Source of the DNA: Clostridiales bacterium
GTDB taxonomy: Bacteria > Bacillota > Clostridia > Oscillospirales > Acutalibacteraceae
DNA: 64,000 bases
Assembly: GCA_012840445.1 (NCBI GenBank)
Contig: DULI01000007.1
Span: forward strand, 248,001-312,000
Direction: 5' to 3'
Shown: positions 27,092 to 36,640 of the stretch, in pieces
Layout: each line of letters starts with the position of its first letter
Numbering within the stretch: the first letter of the stretch is position 1
Translations under genes and position numbers: made by a program
Notes under the pieces: generated by a model
What the model saw: the letters and a program-made list of their open reading frames with translations, nothing else
Databases searched by the model: none
What the model was told of the DNA's origin: nothing

Positions 27092-28065
27092 CGTGCATCA
27101 CCCCGATCTCTGTGCTTCGGGCGGATAGGCTGGCCGCTTTCATCGTAGTTCTTCGGGTCAGCGGCGGGAACTGCCCAGCCGAACATTGAACCGGCAGACA
27201 TGGCCTGCTCCTGCGCTTTGCTGATGCCGGATTTTGCATTGTACTCATCTGCCAACGCACGATTCTCTGCCTTGCTGCCCATGTCAATATCCGTCCTGTA
27301 ATACCCGGATTCACCTTTCTTGATGATGATAAGCTCTCCCGTATCGGGGAGGACACTGTAACACTGCTCCGGCAGGGAGGACCGCAGCGGAATGACCGTG
27401 CTGCCGTTTCGCTCCATCATCTCGGCAAACTGGCAGATGTGAAGCAGGCTGTTCCAGCCACTTCCGATCTCCACATGATAATCGTCGATATACCGGCAGG
27501 TACGGTCAGCCTTTTCACCATCCGCATAGGTGATTCGGATTTTATCGCCGTCCGGGATACGAAACAGTTCCTTATAGTTTGGATTGATAAAGCGGATGCC
27601 TCTTTCTGCCTGCTGCAAGTGACGATCCAGCCACTTTCTCTGATAGCAGTAGCAATACAGATTGTATTCGCCCCTGTTGGGGTTCAGGCGCAGCATATAA
27701 GAATACTGCTCCGTATCCGCCCGGAAACCAAACTCCCGGCCATCTCCGCCGAAGCTGCTTTCCGGTGCCCTCCAACAATAGGCGGCCAGTGCGCTGCGGT
27801 CTTTCAGTGCGCTGCGGTCTTTCAGTGCGCCGCCGTAGTTCTCATCAAAGCGGAGGGCATTGATAACCTCGTCAAACTCTGCCTTGAAGTCCTCCGTTTT
27901 CAGATCTGCACGGAAATCAAAAAAGGTGCTGAAAAAACCTTTACCGTTGTTGTCCATATCCGCGCGGAGGTGTCCGATCAGACCTGTCTGCATGGAAATC
28001 TGCTGGCTCTGTGCATAGCAGTAATTCCGCTCTGCCGGGGTCATTGCCCGTATTGTCATATCCAT
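27088..28065 (-). CDS. DUF4316-like ICE protein (325 aa)
   Basis: The C-terminal 100 residues (EQCYSVLPDTGELIIIKKGE, then AMSAGSMFGWAVPAADPKNY near the end) fit DUF4316 of clostridial ICEs. The N-terminal part begins with AMTPAERNYCYAQSQQI, a segment seen in related ICE proteins that lack a known task. Near residues 78-90 the hexapeptide ALKDRS is repeated because of an 18-base tandem duplication. The start overlaps the upstream stop by one base (TGATG). Confidence is moderate for the family and low for any function. Confidence 0.7.
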   Translation of the reverse strand: MDMTIRAMTPAERNYCYAQSQQISMQTGLIGHLRADMDNNGKGFFSTFFDFRADLKTEDFKAEFDEVINALRFDENYGGALKDRSALKDRSALAAYCWRAPESSFGGDGREFGFRADTEQYSYMLRLNPNRGEYNLYCYCYQRKWLDRHLQQAERGIRFINPNYKELFRIPDGDKIRITYADGEKADRTCRYIDDYHVEIGSGWNSLLHICQFAEMMERNGSTVIPLRSSLPEQCYSVLPDTGELIIIKKGESGYYRTDIDMGSKAENRALADEYNAKSGISKAQEQAMSAGSMFGWAVPAADPKNYDESGQPIRPKHRDRGDAR

Positions 28066-28676
28066 CAGCGTTCCTGCTCCTTTCCGTTTTTTTGTTTTTC
28101 AGCCTGCTGGAGTACCAAAAGATAATGCTGCACCCATTGGGGCTGATTCTCCGGCTCCAGCACACCGAGAACATCCCTGCGCTCAAAGCGGCTCTGGCGG
28201 CCAGTGTAAACCTCTGTGCAAAAAACCGCTGAACCGCGGCTGTGGGGATAAGCGCCGAAGCCGCCCGTACATAATTTGACCTGGCTTGTGGCTCTCCGGT
28301 ACTCAGGCCGCAGGACTTCTGGTTTGATAACAATGACCTTGCCATTCAGGTCATCGTCATAGCTGATGGGCGTACACCCCTCAGCGGTGATGGGGCTGTT
28401 GTCAATGCCCTGTATTTTGGGTTTGGACAACTCCGCACGGGTTTTCTGGGCTTGCTCCATAATGCGCTGTCCGTATATCTCCATGATTTCCGGGAAATCG
28501 TCGCTGCCTACCGCATCGTAATACCGGCCCAAAATCGCGTTGCTCTCATAGTAGGCAACCAGATAGGGGAGGCCGTCTGAATCCGCCTGATTTTCACCCA
28601 CCACGATTTCCCGATCTCCGATATACACGGACTGGATAATCTCATAATCGCCGGCCATGCGCTTTTCATCACTCAT
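28065..28676 (-). CDS. Conserved ICE protein, unknown function (203 aa)
   Basis: No family recognised. It begins MSDEKRMAGDYEIIQSVYIGD; the middle has a mix of strands with GLPYLVAYYESNAILGRYYD (about 40-59). The C-terminal part carries KLCTGGFGAYPHSRGSAVFC (about 134-153), with a charged helical end. The ATG at 28,674-28,676 is chosen (GAGAGGTG 8 bases upstream, 7 bases after the preceding stop) although the frame is open for 54 more codons. It is coupled to the DUF4316 gene. Confidence 0.65.
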   Translation of the reverse strand: MSDEKRMAGDYEIIQSVYIGDREIVVGENQADSDGLPYLVAYYESNAILGRYYDAVGSDDFPEIMEIYGQRIMEQAQKTRAELSKPKIQGIDNSPITAEGCTPISYDDDLNGKVIVIKPEVLRPEYRRATSQVKLCTGGFGAYPHSRGSAVFCTEVYTGRQSRFERRDVLGVLEPENQPQWVQHYLLVLQQAEKQKNGKEQER

Positions 28677-28683
28677 AGCTTTA

Positions 28684-29454
28684 TCACCTCTCATATTCCT
28701 TGGACTTGGGCTTATACGGCACGGCAACGATGTTGTCGCCCTGTTTGAAAAATCTCTCCGGCAGCTTGAATTGCGCCTCATATTTCTGCGCCAGTTCCTT
28801 CGGCAGACTGAGAAACTTTTCGCTTTCAGCAGGGGCATAGCAGATAAAGAACTGCCCGAAAATAATGTCCACCATCTCCCGGCCTTTGGCTCCTTCTGGC
28901 TCGGAGTAGATCGCCCGGTTGGGGAGCATACCGTTCATCTTGCCTTCTTCATTACAGATGATGGCGATTTCTTCCTCATACGGCATAAATTCCTCAATAT
29001 CGCCTCCGACAACACGCTGCATAGCTTCAAGGGAATCTTCAAGCTCGATCATCCGGGGATATTTGCCCGGTTCAACAAGCAGAACGGAGATTTTTTCTGC
29101 ACTCTGCTCATTCATTCTCTCACTAACGCTACATTTCTCCGGGTGGAAAGCAACCTGCTTGAAGCCAAAGCTGTCGCAGAAATAAAAACCCTGCGGTACT
29201 GCATCGCTTTCATAAACCTCCACAACATCAGAAACGGAGAGGGAACGGCCCCTGTAATCAGCTGGGTGGTTGATGTTCAGCAGAGCATAAACCTCATCCA
29301 GATTGCTGCAATCCACCCCTTTGTCATATACCTTGTCGTAGATTTTGCTGTCCACCTCCGGGCTGCCCTGGAACCTCTCAAGGCGGTCATGCGATAGGAA
29401 CATCATTCGGTGTTCATCCCTGTCGGAATTGATTTGATAAATTCTGATCTTCAT
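28684..29454 (-). CDS. YodL domain / DUF3846 ICE protein
   Basis: A 256-residue two-domain protein. Residues 1-105 match YodL (IYQINSDRDEHRMMFLSHD at about 4-22, then LNINHPADYRGRSLSVSDVV). Residues about 118-230 match DUF3846 (VLLVEPGKYPRMIELEDSLE, then GG-DIEEFMPYEEEIAIICNEEGK). Both are frequent partners on Gram-positive plasmids and ICEs but have no proven activity. AAAGGAG lies about 12 bases before the ATG, after the terminator of the adhesin unit. Confidence 0.85.
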   Translation of the reverse strand: MKIRIYQINSDRDEHRMMFLSHDRLERFQGSPEVDSKIYDKVYDKGVDCSNLDEVYALLNINHPADYRGRSLSVSDVVEVYESDAVPQGFYFCDSFGFKQVAFHPEKCSVSERMNEQSAEKISVLLVEPGKYPRMIELEDSLEAMQRVVGGDIEEFMPYEEEIAIICNEEGKMNGMLPNRAIYSEPEGAKGREMVDIIFGQFFICYAPAESEKFLSLPKELAQKYEAQFKLPERFFKQGDNIVAVPYKPKSKEYER

Positions 29455-29491
29455 ATTTGTCCTTAGCTCCTTTCCTTTGGGTTATGTAAAA

Positions 29492-29511
29492 GGGCGGCTT
29501 TGCAGCCGCCC
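29492..29511 (-). terminator. Terminator of the adhesin unit
   Basis: GGGCGGCT-TTGC-AGCCGCCC, perfect 8-base stem, followed on the minus strand by TTTTACAT. Lies 7 bases after the 29-residue gene. Confidence 0.75.
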
Positions 29512-29518
29512 CAGGCCG

Positions 29519-29608
29519 TTACTTCTTCTTAGACCTGATCTTCAAAAAGACCAGCGCCGCAAGAATGAACACGACCAGCCCGATGGCAATACCGGTTTTT
29601 GCGTCCAT
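29519..29608 (-). CDS. 29-residue membrane peptide coupled to adhesin
   Basis: Single helix GIAIGLVVFILAALVFLKI (residues 6-24) with KKK C-terminus. Its ATG shares one base with the adhesin's TAA stop (TAATG), so it is read by reinitiation. It could help assemble, retain or sort the adhesin; this is inference only. A strong terminator follows. Confidence 0.65.
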   Translation of the reverse strand: MDAKTGIAIGLVVFILAALVFLKIRSKKK

Positions 29609-32600
29609 TATTCAGCATCCTCCTTTTTCTTCTTATTTTTGATTCCGAACACACCGCAGGTAACAGCGCCCACAGCAGCAATGCCCATCAGGGCAATCCA
29701 AAGAGCCGGGTTGCTGTCATCGCCGGTTTTCGGGGTATCACGCAGTTCATTGTGCATTTCCACCTTGGTCACAGCACCCTCAAAGACAGTGGCCTTTTTA
29801 TCCGCAGGCAGCACATAGTTCTGAGATACGCTGTTGGAAACCTCGCTGATGGTGTAATCACCAATGCGCAGGCCCTCCACGAGAATTTCGCCGTTCTTAT
29901 CCGTGGTGAATACCTGCTCATAGCCGCCTACTCCGGTCAAACGGAAAGAGAAACCTTCCACCTTGCCGTCCGAAGAGGTCTTGATGATTTTCAGGCTGCC
30001 CACCTGTGCCGCATTGATAAAGCCTTTTCCGGCTTCATTTTCTACCGTCACGGTCTTGCCATGCTCGGTAATATCAAAATAGTAAGCATTGCTGTCCAGA
30101 TAGAAGCCCTCCGGCGCTTTGGTTTCCTTGACCAGATAGCCGCCGTAGGTCAGTTCGCTCATCTCATAAATACCTGTGCTGACCTCAATGAGCGTTCCCA
30201 GCTTTTCGTCCTCAGCGTCCAACTCCTTGTTGCCGTTTAAGTCACGGTAGATTTCAAACTCCGCACCGGTCAGCTTGTTGTCCGGGTAATCCTTATCCAC
30301 CTTGGTAAGCTGTACCGTGCCGCGAATCAATGTGTTCTCAATCTCTACCTCGATCATAGCGCAATCCGCTTCGATGTTTACCGGGTAGGCGTCCTCAGAA
30401 AGCACATAGCCTGTCGGGGCCTTGATTTCACGGACGATCCAGTTGCCGAGAGGAACCTGGGCAAAAGAAAAACTGCCGTCCTCTGCGGAGGTGGCAGTCA
30501 GAATCGCAGTATCGGTTGTAAATTCTTCGGTATCAGCGGCAAACAGGCCAATCAGTGCACCGCCCAGAGCGTTGCCGCTGTCGTCCTTTTTCATACCCTG
30601 TACTTCACCATAGATCAGGTCGTTTTCAATGGCAGCGCCATCATTTGCCCTGATCTCCACAAGGGCTGTATCCTGTCCGGCATATTCAAATACAACCGGG
30701 TACTCGGTATCGGAAAGAATATAGTGGCTGTCGGTGGAGATTTCTTTCAGGCAGTAGCTGCCAAAAGGAAGATCCGTCTTGCCGACAGAAAGGCCGTTTT
30801 CGTCCACCGAGAGGATTTCCAGCTGGCCGCCAGCCGGGATAATGGAACCGTCTGCGGCAGTCAAATCCTCTTTGACATACAGACCAAAGGTGACAGCGGT
30901 GATTTCACCGTTCATGCCAATACCGAACTTCTCATTCTGCCCCATGACTTTATCCAGAGAGACAAGGACTTTCTGGCGGTCATTATAGAAGCTGGCGGAT
31001 GTTTCGGTGACTTCGATTTCCTGACCGGCATAGACAAGCTCGACGGCGCGGACTTCGGTATTCAGCACCATACCAAAAGGTGCAGTAGTTTCGCGGATTT
31101 CATATTTTCCGAGATACAGGGGCTTGCTTTCTGCCAACCCATTTTCATCTGTGGTAATGGTATCTATCACCTCACCGGCAGAATAACGGAGGGTGCCGTC
31201 CAGCGTGACCACATCCTCTGCGGCGGTGATTTCATAGACCGCACCGGGCAGGCCCTGTACCTCGTAGACAGGCTGATAAAGTCCGTCGCTTTCGGTCACG
31301 GTGGCAAACACTTCGCCGGATTTGCTGATTTTGATGATCCCTTTCTGTGCCATGTTGGGCTTGGTAACTTCCACTACTGTCACAGAACTTTCCTCTGTTG
31401 CGTTGTCAGCGGTCACATCAAAGGAAACCGGATCAGAGTTCAGCACATACCCATACGGCGCGGATACTTCCACAAGGGAATACCCGGAACCATACTCCAG
31501 CTTTTCAGGCGTCACAAGATAGCCCTCGTCATTGGTATAGAAGGTATCAATGGTGGTTGGTGTCGGGTAGGTGAAGGTCATTTCCACCTTGCTGCCGTCC
31601 GGACGGAAAAGCTGGAAGCCCGCGCCTGCATAGGGAATGGTCTTGCCTGTCTCTGCATCTACCTTGATGACCTTGATATAGCTCTCAAAGTTGGCATTGT
31701 TGGCATGGTAGCGGTAAACCTGCCCGTCCTTTGCGATATACACATCAAAGTCGGCAAGCAGCTCACGTCCCTCCCAGCCGGATACCTGATGGACGGTATA
31801 GATACCGTAAGGAAGCTGCTTGGTCTGTGCAAAGCCGTTCTCATCGCAAATGAGATAATCACGCTCGCTGTCTTTGGCGGCGTCATAGCTTCCGGAGGAT
31901 TTCAGATAAACAGAGAACTCCGCACCGGCCTCCGGGGTTTCCAGCTTGGTTTCGCCGTCGTCCGTGTGCTTGATGATAGCAATACTGCCCTTGATGACCT
32001 GCTCATTCACATCATTGGCTGTGGAGTTGTATTCCACGGTATAAAGCTGGGGTTCCGCACCTACATGGTAGGAGGTTTCGTTCAGCAGATAGCCCTCGGA
32101 CGGGCTGATCTCGCGGATGCTCCAGTCATCATCACAGACATAATATGCGGTGACAAACTGACCGTTGGCATCGGTGGCGTAAGTGTCGATGAGCTGGTCG
32201 CCCTTGTAAATGCCATAAACAGCACCGGCAAGGGAGGCGTTACCCTGGGGCGTTCCGGTTTCCCGGTCACTCTTGGTCACGGTGGCGCTCCACTTTTTCA
32301 GCACATTGGTGACGCTCTTTTCGGTGACGGTATTCCATTCCACCGCCGCCGGCTGGCTGTCGGGAACCACATAGCGGATCGGGGTATCCACTTCCTCCAG
32401 CACATAGCCGGAACCGATCAGCACATTTTTGAAATACGCCTTGCCGCTGCTGTCGGTCACAGCGTATTCATCCACGGCAATCCCGGAAAGAGAAGTGCCA
32501 TACAGGTGGAACTTCATACCCTCCACCAGACCGTCCTCACTGGTCTTGGTCACGGTCAGGTCTCCGCGCTTCAGCACGTTGTTGAAGGTCACAGTTGTGG

Positions 32601-33703
32601 TTCGGCCTCCGATGACCGTCACGCGCTGAACGCTTTGCGGCTCATACTTCTCATAGCGCTGCTCAGTCAGCGTATAAACGCCGGGAGTCAGGCCGTCAAT
32701 CAGGAGTTCGCCTGCCGCATTGGTCGTGACCGTCTGATTGATTCCGTTGCCGGCTACCGTAAAGGTGATACCCTCAACCTTGCCGTCCTCAGAAGTCTTT
32801 TTCAGAGCAATTGTTCCGGTAGGTGTTTCCACATTCAGATAGGCGCTTACACCATCTGTATTCTCCACACCGGTAACAACATCCTGAAGGCTGTCATCAC
32901 CATAGGCGATCAGCTTGACACCCTCGCTTACCACAGGAATGTTATTTCGGGTCGCCGTAATGCGTACCGAACCTTTGAACGGGTCGGCAGAACTGATTGT
33001 CAGCGTGTTACCGGACTTGGAAACGCTCACGCTGCGTTCAGAGCTGGAAAAGTCATACTCGGACAGAACGCCATTGGTATCCGTCAGGGTCAGAGTGTAA
33101 TTTCCGTCCTTGTATTCCAGTTCCCTGGATGAACCATTCATAAAGCTGGGAACCGTGTTGTGCCTCGTCAGCATGGATACGATCTGATCATAGGCTGCCG
33201 CTGCTCCGCTGTTGGGATAATTGGAGCCAAAATGCAGAGAGTAAACCGTGGTATCTGTCTGTGCATAGGAGCCTGTGGAATTACGGCACCCGGTGACAAA
33301 CTCCCATACAAGAGTCTGCGTGGCCAGCCACTTTTCATCGTCGCTGCCGGTCAGACTGTCACGATTGCCCTGATAACCATACAGAAGCGCAAGACCCACA
33401 GCCTTTTTCTGACTGGCTGAAAGAGCATTCCATGTTTCAGATGAGTTTTCAGTCAACTGGTTTCCGGTTTTCAGCGGAACACCGGGCTGAATACAAAATG
33501 CCGTGGAACCATCCACATACATCCGGTACTTGTTCTTGCCCGTTCCACCGGCAGTATAACCATTGATCACGGCGCTGGAATTGTAGTACATCGCATTTCC
33601 TGCCGAATCGTAAGTGCGGGTAAAGGAAATCGTACCCACATCCCCTGTCGCTGCGAACGCAGTCGCCGGCAACAGGGACAAAACTGTGACCGCAGCCATG
33701 ACC
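29608..33703 (-). CDS. Cell-wall adhesin: thioester domain, ten CnaB repeats, sortase signal (5' end cut by IS)
   Basis: The mature part of a large surface adhesin. An N-terminal thioester domain has FCIQPG (cysteine) and, about 60 residues later, TQTLVWEF (glutamine), the pair that forms the covalent host-binding bond in such adhesins. About ten CnaB/SpaA-type repeats follow, each with a lysine strand (e.g. LTVTKTSEDG) and a late E-(T/I/V)-xAPxGY turn that can form isopeptide bonds. It ends with a TPKTG sorting motif, a membrane helix and a KKKKE tail. The reading frame still has a signal-peptide core (ending ATAFA-A), but its first 14 codons lie across the IS. An ATG at 33,697-33,699 is the only remaining start; without the basic N-region, export is doubtful. 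Confidence 0.85.
33701..33703. repeat. IS target-site duplication, left copy
   Basis: ACC, matching 35,430-35,432 on the far side of the IS. Removing the IS and one copy restores the adhesin frame. Confidence 0.75.
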
Positions 33704-33729
33704 TGATATGCTCCCCTTGTGGTAGACAG
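33704..33729. repeat. IS left terminal inverted repeat
   Basis: 26 bases beginning TGATATGCTCCCC and ending GTAGACAG; pairs with the right repeat at 19 of 26 positions. Confidence 0.8.
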
Positions 33730-33772
33730 TTTTAATAATAAAAACTGTTACCATAAGGAGGAGCATATTTTT

Positions 33773-34456
33773 ATGGGACGAAAAAGTAAATTTTCAGCAG
33801 AAGAGAAATTAAAATACGTTCTCATATGTATAGAAGGAAAGGATTCCATTAATCATACTGCCGCTTTGATTGGAATTCACCATGAGTCTTTGAGGCAATG
33901 GGTTCATAATTATCAATCCATGGGTACTGACGGCCTAAGCACTACTTCTAAGAATTTCAGTCACTCTACAGAATTAAAAGAAATGGCTGTAAAGGACTAT
34001 CTTTCTGGTGTTGGCTCAATGGCATATATTGCTAAAAAATATGGTGTGCGTTCAAAGGGGATGCTCCATAAGTGGGTTATGAAGTATAATAGTCATGAGA
34101 AGCTAAAAGCTTCTGGAACAGGAGGAGTGCCTATCATGACCAATGGCAGAAAGACTACTTATGATGAGAGAGTTGAAATAGTTAAATATTGTATTGAAGA
34201 TCAAAACAACTATGCTGAAACAGCTCAGAAATATCAAGTATCCTATCAGCAGGTTTATACGTGGACAAGCAAATATGAAAGTGACGGCGTTGAGGCCCTT
34301 CAGGACAGACGTGGAAAAAGAAAAGACGAGAATGAAATGTCTGAACTGGAGAAACTTAGGGCACAGAACAAACTTTTGGAAGCACAAAATCGTAGGCAAC
34401 AAATGGAGATAGATTTCCTAAAAAAACTCGAGGAGATAGAAAGAAGGCGATACTAA
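33773..34456 (+). CDS. IS3-family transposase OrfA
   Basis: A 227-residue DNA-binding OrfA with two helix-turn-helix parts (about 8-55 and 60-105) and a C-terminal leucine-zipper-like helix (SELEKLRAQNKLLEAQNRRQ, about 188-207). It ends just after an A7 slippery run (34,420-34,426) used for -1 frameshifting into OrfB. AAGGAGGAG lies about 9 bases before the ATG at 33,773; an ATG further up has no such site. OrfA binds the IS ends. Confidence 0.9.
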   Translation: MGRKSKFSAEEKLKYVLICIEGKDSINHTAALIGIHHESLRQWVHNYQSMGTDGLSTTSKNFSHSTELKEMAVKDYLSGVGSMAYIAKKYGVRSKGMLHKWVMKYNSHEKLKASGTGGVPIMTNGRKTTYDERVEIVKYCIEDQNNYAETAQKYQVSYQQVYTWTSKYESDGVEALQDRRGKRKDENEMSELEKLRAQNKLLEAQNRRQQMEIDFLKKLEEIERRRY

Positions 34457-35346
34457 GCCAAGTAAGGTACGAGACTATATATCTTGCAATACAGGAGCTG
34501 CACGATACTAAGGCATATCCTATCACAGAATTATGTGATATTGCAGGAATACAACGTTCTTCATATTACAAATGGCTTAATAGAATAGAAAGCAATAATG
34601 AACAGTTCAATAAGACCCTACTTCCAATGATTAAGGATGCGTACGAAGAGAAAGATGGTATCCTTGGGTATCGGCAGATGACAGACAAATTGAATCGTGA
34701 GCATGATTTTCATGTAAATGACAAGAGGATCCTAAGGCTTATGAGAATACTCAACTTAAAATCCGTATGCCGTAGAAAGAGAAAGAATTACATCAAATCC
34801 ACTCCTGAAGTCACTGCAGAGAACATACTAAATAGGGAATTCCATACAGATGGATTCGGTAAGAAGTGGCTCACTGATGTGACAGAAATGAAATATGGAA
34901 CTGATAAGAAGGCATATCTTAGTGCAATACTTGATCTTGGAGATAAGAGCATTGTCTCCTTTGTGCTGGGGCACTCCAACAACAATGAGCTGGTATTTAG
35001 GACATTTGATATTGCCCATCGGCAACATCCTAATGCAAAACCTATCTTTCATAGTGATAGAGGCTTTCAATACACGACAAAGACATTTAAGAAGAAGCTG
35101 GATGATGTGGGCATGACTCAGAGCATGTCAAGAGTATCCCGCTGTATAGATAACGGACCAATGGAAGCATTCTGGGGAATGTTGAAATCGGAAATGTACT
35201 ATTTAAGAAAGTTTAATTCATACGATGAATTGGAAACAGCCATCATCGATTACATAGATTATTACAACAATCATCGCTACCAGAGGAGACTAAACTGCAT
35301 GACACCATTGGAATACAGACAGTATCTTATGAACCAGGCTGCATAA
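34420..35346 (+). CDS. IS3-family transposase OrfB (by -1 frameshift)
   Basis: About 308 residues in the -1 frame relative to OrfA. The frame has no ATG near its start, so it is read as the fused OrfAB product after a slip at A_AAA_AAA (34,420-34,426). The integrase catalytic core (rve fold) carries the DDE triad: LTDVTEM, HSDRGFQY and the E of LKSEMYY, with the HHRYQRRLNCMTPLEY end typical of the IS150 group. The copy appears intact. Confidence 0.88.
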   Translation, partial: KKTRGDRKKAILSQVRYETIYLAIQELHDTKAYPITELCDIAGIQRSSYYKWLNRIESNNEQFNKTLLPMIKDAYEEKDGILGYRQMTDKLNREHDFHVNDKRILRLMRILNLKSVCRRKRKNYIKSTPEVTAENILNREFHTDGFGKKWLTDVTEMKYGTDKKAYLSAILDLGDKSIVSFVLGHSNNNELVFRTFDIAHRQHPNAKPIFHSDRGFQYTTKTFKKKLDDVGMTQSMSRVSRCIDNGPMEAFWGMLKSEMYYLRKFNSYDELETAIIDYIDYYNNHRYQRRLNCMTPLEYRQYLMNQAA

Positions 35347-35349
35347 AAA

Positions 35350-35380
35350 TGACGCCAACCAAAATTAATGGTTGACGTCA
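35350..35380 (+). terminator. Hairpin after IS transposase
   Basis: TGACGCCAACC and GGTTGACGTCA arms with one mismatch, 4 bases past the OrfB stop, followed within 10 bases by a T-rich run. Confidence 0.65.
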
Positions 35381-35403
35381 CATAGAATCTTTTATTTTTT
35401 CCA

Positions 35404-35429
35404 CTGTCTACTTGACAGGGAGCACTTCA
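35404..35429. repeat. IS right terminal inverted repeat
   Basis: 26 bases beginning CTGTCTAC and ending GGGAGCACTTCA, followed by the ACC target duplication (35,430-35,432). Confidence 0.8.
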
Positions 35430-35470
35430 ACCATCGCTGCGGCCTTTTTGAATAACTGTTTGATTTTCAT
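35430..35470 (-). pseudogene. Severed 5' end of the adhesin gene (signal-peptide start)
   Basis: Encodes MKIKQLFKKAAAMV, the basic N-region of a signal peptide, then runs into the IS and stops after 6 foreign codons. Joined to 33,703 without the IS and with one ACC, the sequence reads on as MAAVTVLSLLPATAFA, a perfect signal peptide. GAAGG lies 6 bases before the ATG. Confidence 0.8.
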
Positions 35471-35689
35471 TGTTACCTTCAAATCCTTTCTGTGTGATTT
35501 TACCGGCTGAAAAGAAATCCAGCCGTGGTTTGACATTTGAGCCTTGGTCCCTGTCTCCATACCGTCACAAAGCCTATCTCTCTTTTTCGGCTGGTACAGC
35601 AGGTTTAGAGGGGGTGAGGTGTGGAGAGGGGGAGAACGCCGGGATGCCTCTTGCAGATAAATGGGCAGACTTCCCCCTTGGCGGCCCGG
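35471..35689. other. Intergenic between parB and adhesin
   Basis: About 220 bases with no credible gene. Only a weak hairpin (CGGCTG...CAGCCG, 35,504-35,525) is visible. Probably holds the adhesin leader; no clear promoter hexamers were found. Confidence 0.5.
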
Positions 35690-36640
35690 TTATCGTTCCA
35701 TATCCCGCTGTCGCTTGCGGTACAGTTCCAATGCTTTCACGATGGTATCCTCCATTTTCTTCGCGGGCGTCCCCGGCGAGAAGAATTTTGAAATACGCTC
35801 CTTGGGCATTTTGAATTGCTCCACCTGGTTGGGCTTTTCCTCCTGCATGATGGACAGCAGCACATTGGCGTCCAATCTGCCCTCCTGAGAAAACTGCCGC
35901 ATTTTGATGGCCTGGGCATGGGAGGGGGTGCAATCCTCACTTTCCATGATTTCAACCAAATCCTGCTGTACTTTTTCAGTAAGGTAGGACAGCTCCACCG
36001 CAGGACGGAGGGCAATTTGCAAAATGTCCTTTTCTTTGAGGACGGAGTTATCTACCAAATCCAGAATGTCGGGAATAAGGTGGGTCAAGCGGATATAGCG
36101 AAACACCTGATCCCTGCTTTCTCCACTTTGCTGTCCAAGTATTGCCGCTGTATCCAACTTTGTCGCCACTGGCGATAAAGTTAAATCCGTCCGTTGTCCT
36201 TGCCGCTTCATAGCGTCCAGTTTCATTTTGTAGGCAAAGGCTTTCTCTGATGGCAAAATCTGCTCTCTTTGCAGATTAGAATCGACCATGACAATGGTGG
36301 CTTCATCGTCGGTCATATCCCGGACAATGCAGGAAAGCGTCTGCTTCTCTGCCAGCTCACTGGCTTTTCTGCGCCGGTGTCCGGCAATCATTTCATAGCC
36401 GCCCGACCGTTTAGGACGCACCAGCGCAGGTACCAGCACGCCATACTGCTTGACGCTCTCCACCATTTCCATCATGCTTTCATCCATACGCACCTTAAAA
36501 GGGTGGTTGGGAAAGTCGCTGATTTCTTCCAGTGGAATTTCCCGGACGGTTTCCCGCTGGGCTTCATCGCGCTCGGCCTGGGTGGTAAAGAGGCTACCTA
36601 CACTCAGCAGATCTGCCACGTTGTTTTTCGCCAATCGCAA
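35690..36640 (-). CDS. parB: ParB-family partition protein
   Basis: A 316-residue ParB/Spo0J-like protein. The N-terminal ParB/Srx domain has IPLEEISDFPNHPF (about 34-47), GVLVPALVRP and the GHRRRKAS arginine patch that binds CTP in this family (about 87-94). A central helix-turn-helix (about 140-215) would bind a centromere-like site. It starts inside the parA gene (47-base overlap). ICE-borne ParA/ParB pairs probably stabilise the excised circular form. Confidence 0.9.
   Translation of the reverse strand: MRLAKNNVADLLSVGSLFTTQAERDEAQRETVREIPLEEISDFPNHPFKVRMDESMMEMVESVKQYGVLVPALVRPKRSGGYEMIAGHRRRKASELAEKQTLSCIVRDMTDDEATIVMVDSNLQREQILPSEKAFAYKMKLDAMKRQGQRTDLTLSPVATKLDTAAILGQQSGESRDQVFRYIRLTHLIPDILDLVDNSVLKEKDILQIALRPAVELSYLTEKVQQDLVEIMESEDCTPSHAQAIKMRQFSQEGRLDANVLLSIMQEEKPNQVEQFKMPKERISKFFSPGTPAKKMEDTIVKALELYRKRQRDMER

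Larger units (their letters stand above)
33704..35429 (+). mobile_element. IS3-family (IS150-group) insertion sequence, about 1.73 kb
   Basis: Imperfect 26-base terminal inverted repeats (left TGATATGCTCCCC..., right ending ...GGGAGCACTTCA; 19 of 26 match) with TGA/TCA tips usual for the family. Two overlapping transposase frames lie inside. It is flanked by the 3-base duplication ACC. It lies on the plus strand, opposite to the adhesin gene it cuts. Confidence 0.9.

Noticed and set aside
30724..33132. Long antisense open frame of 802 codons opposite the adhesin
   Set aside because: A shadow of the repetitive CnaB coding sequence. It has no ribosome site, no recognisable domain, and the opposite strand is clearly coding with isopeptide motifs.
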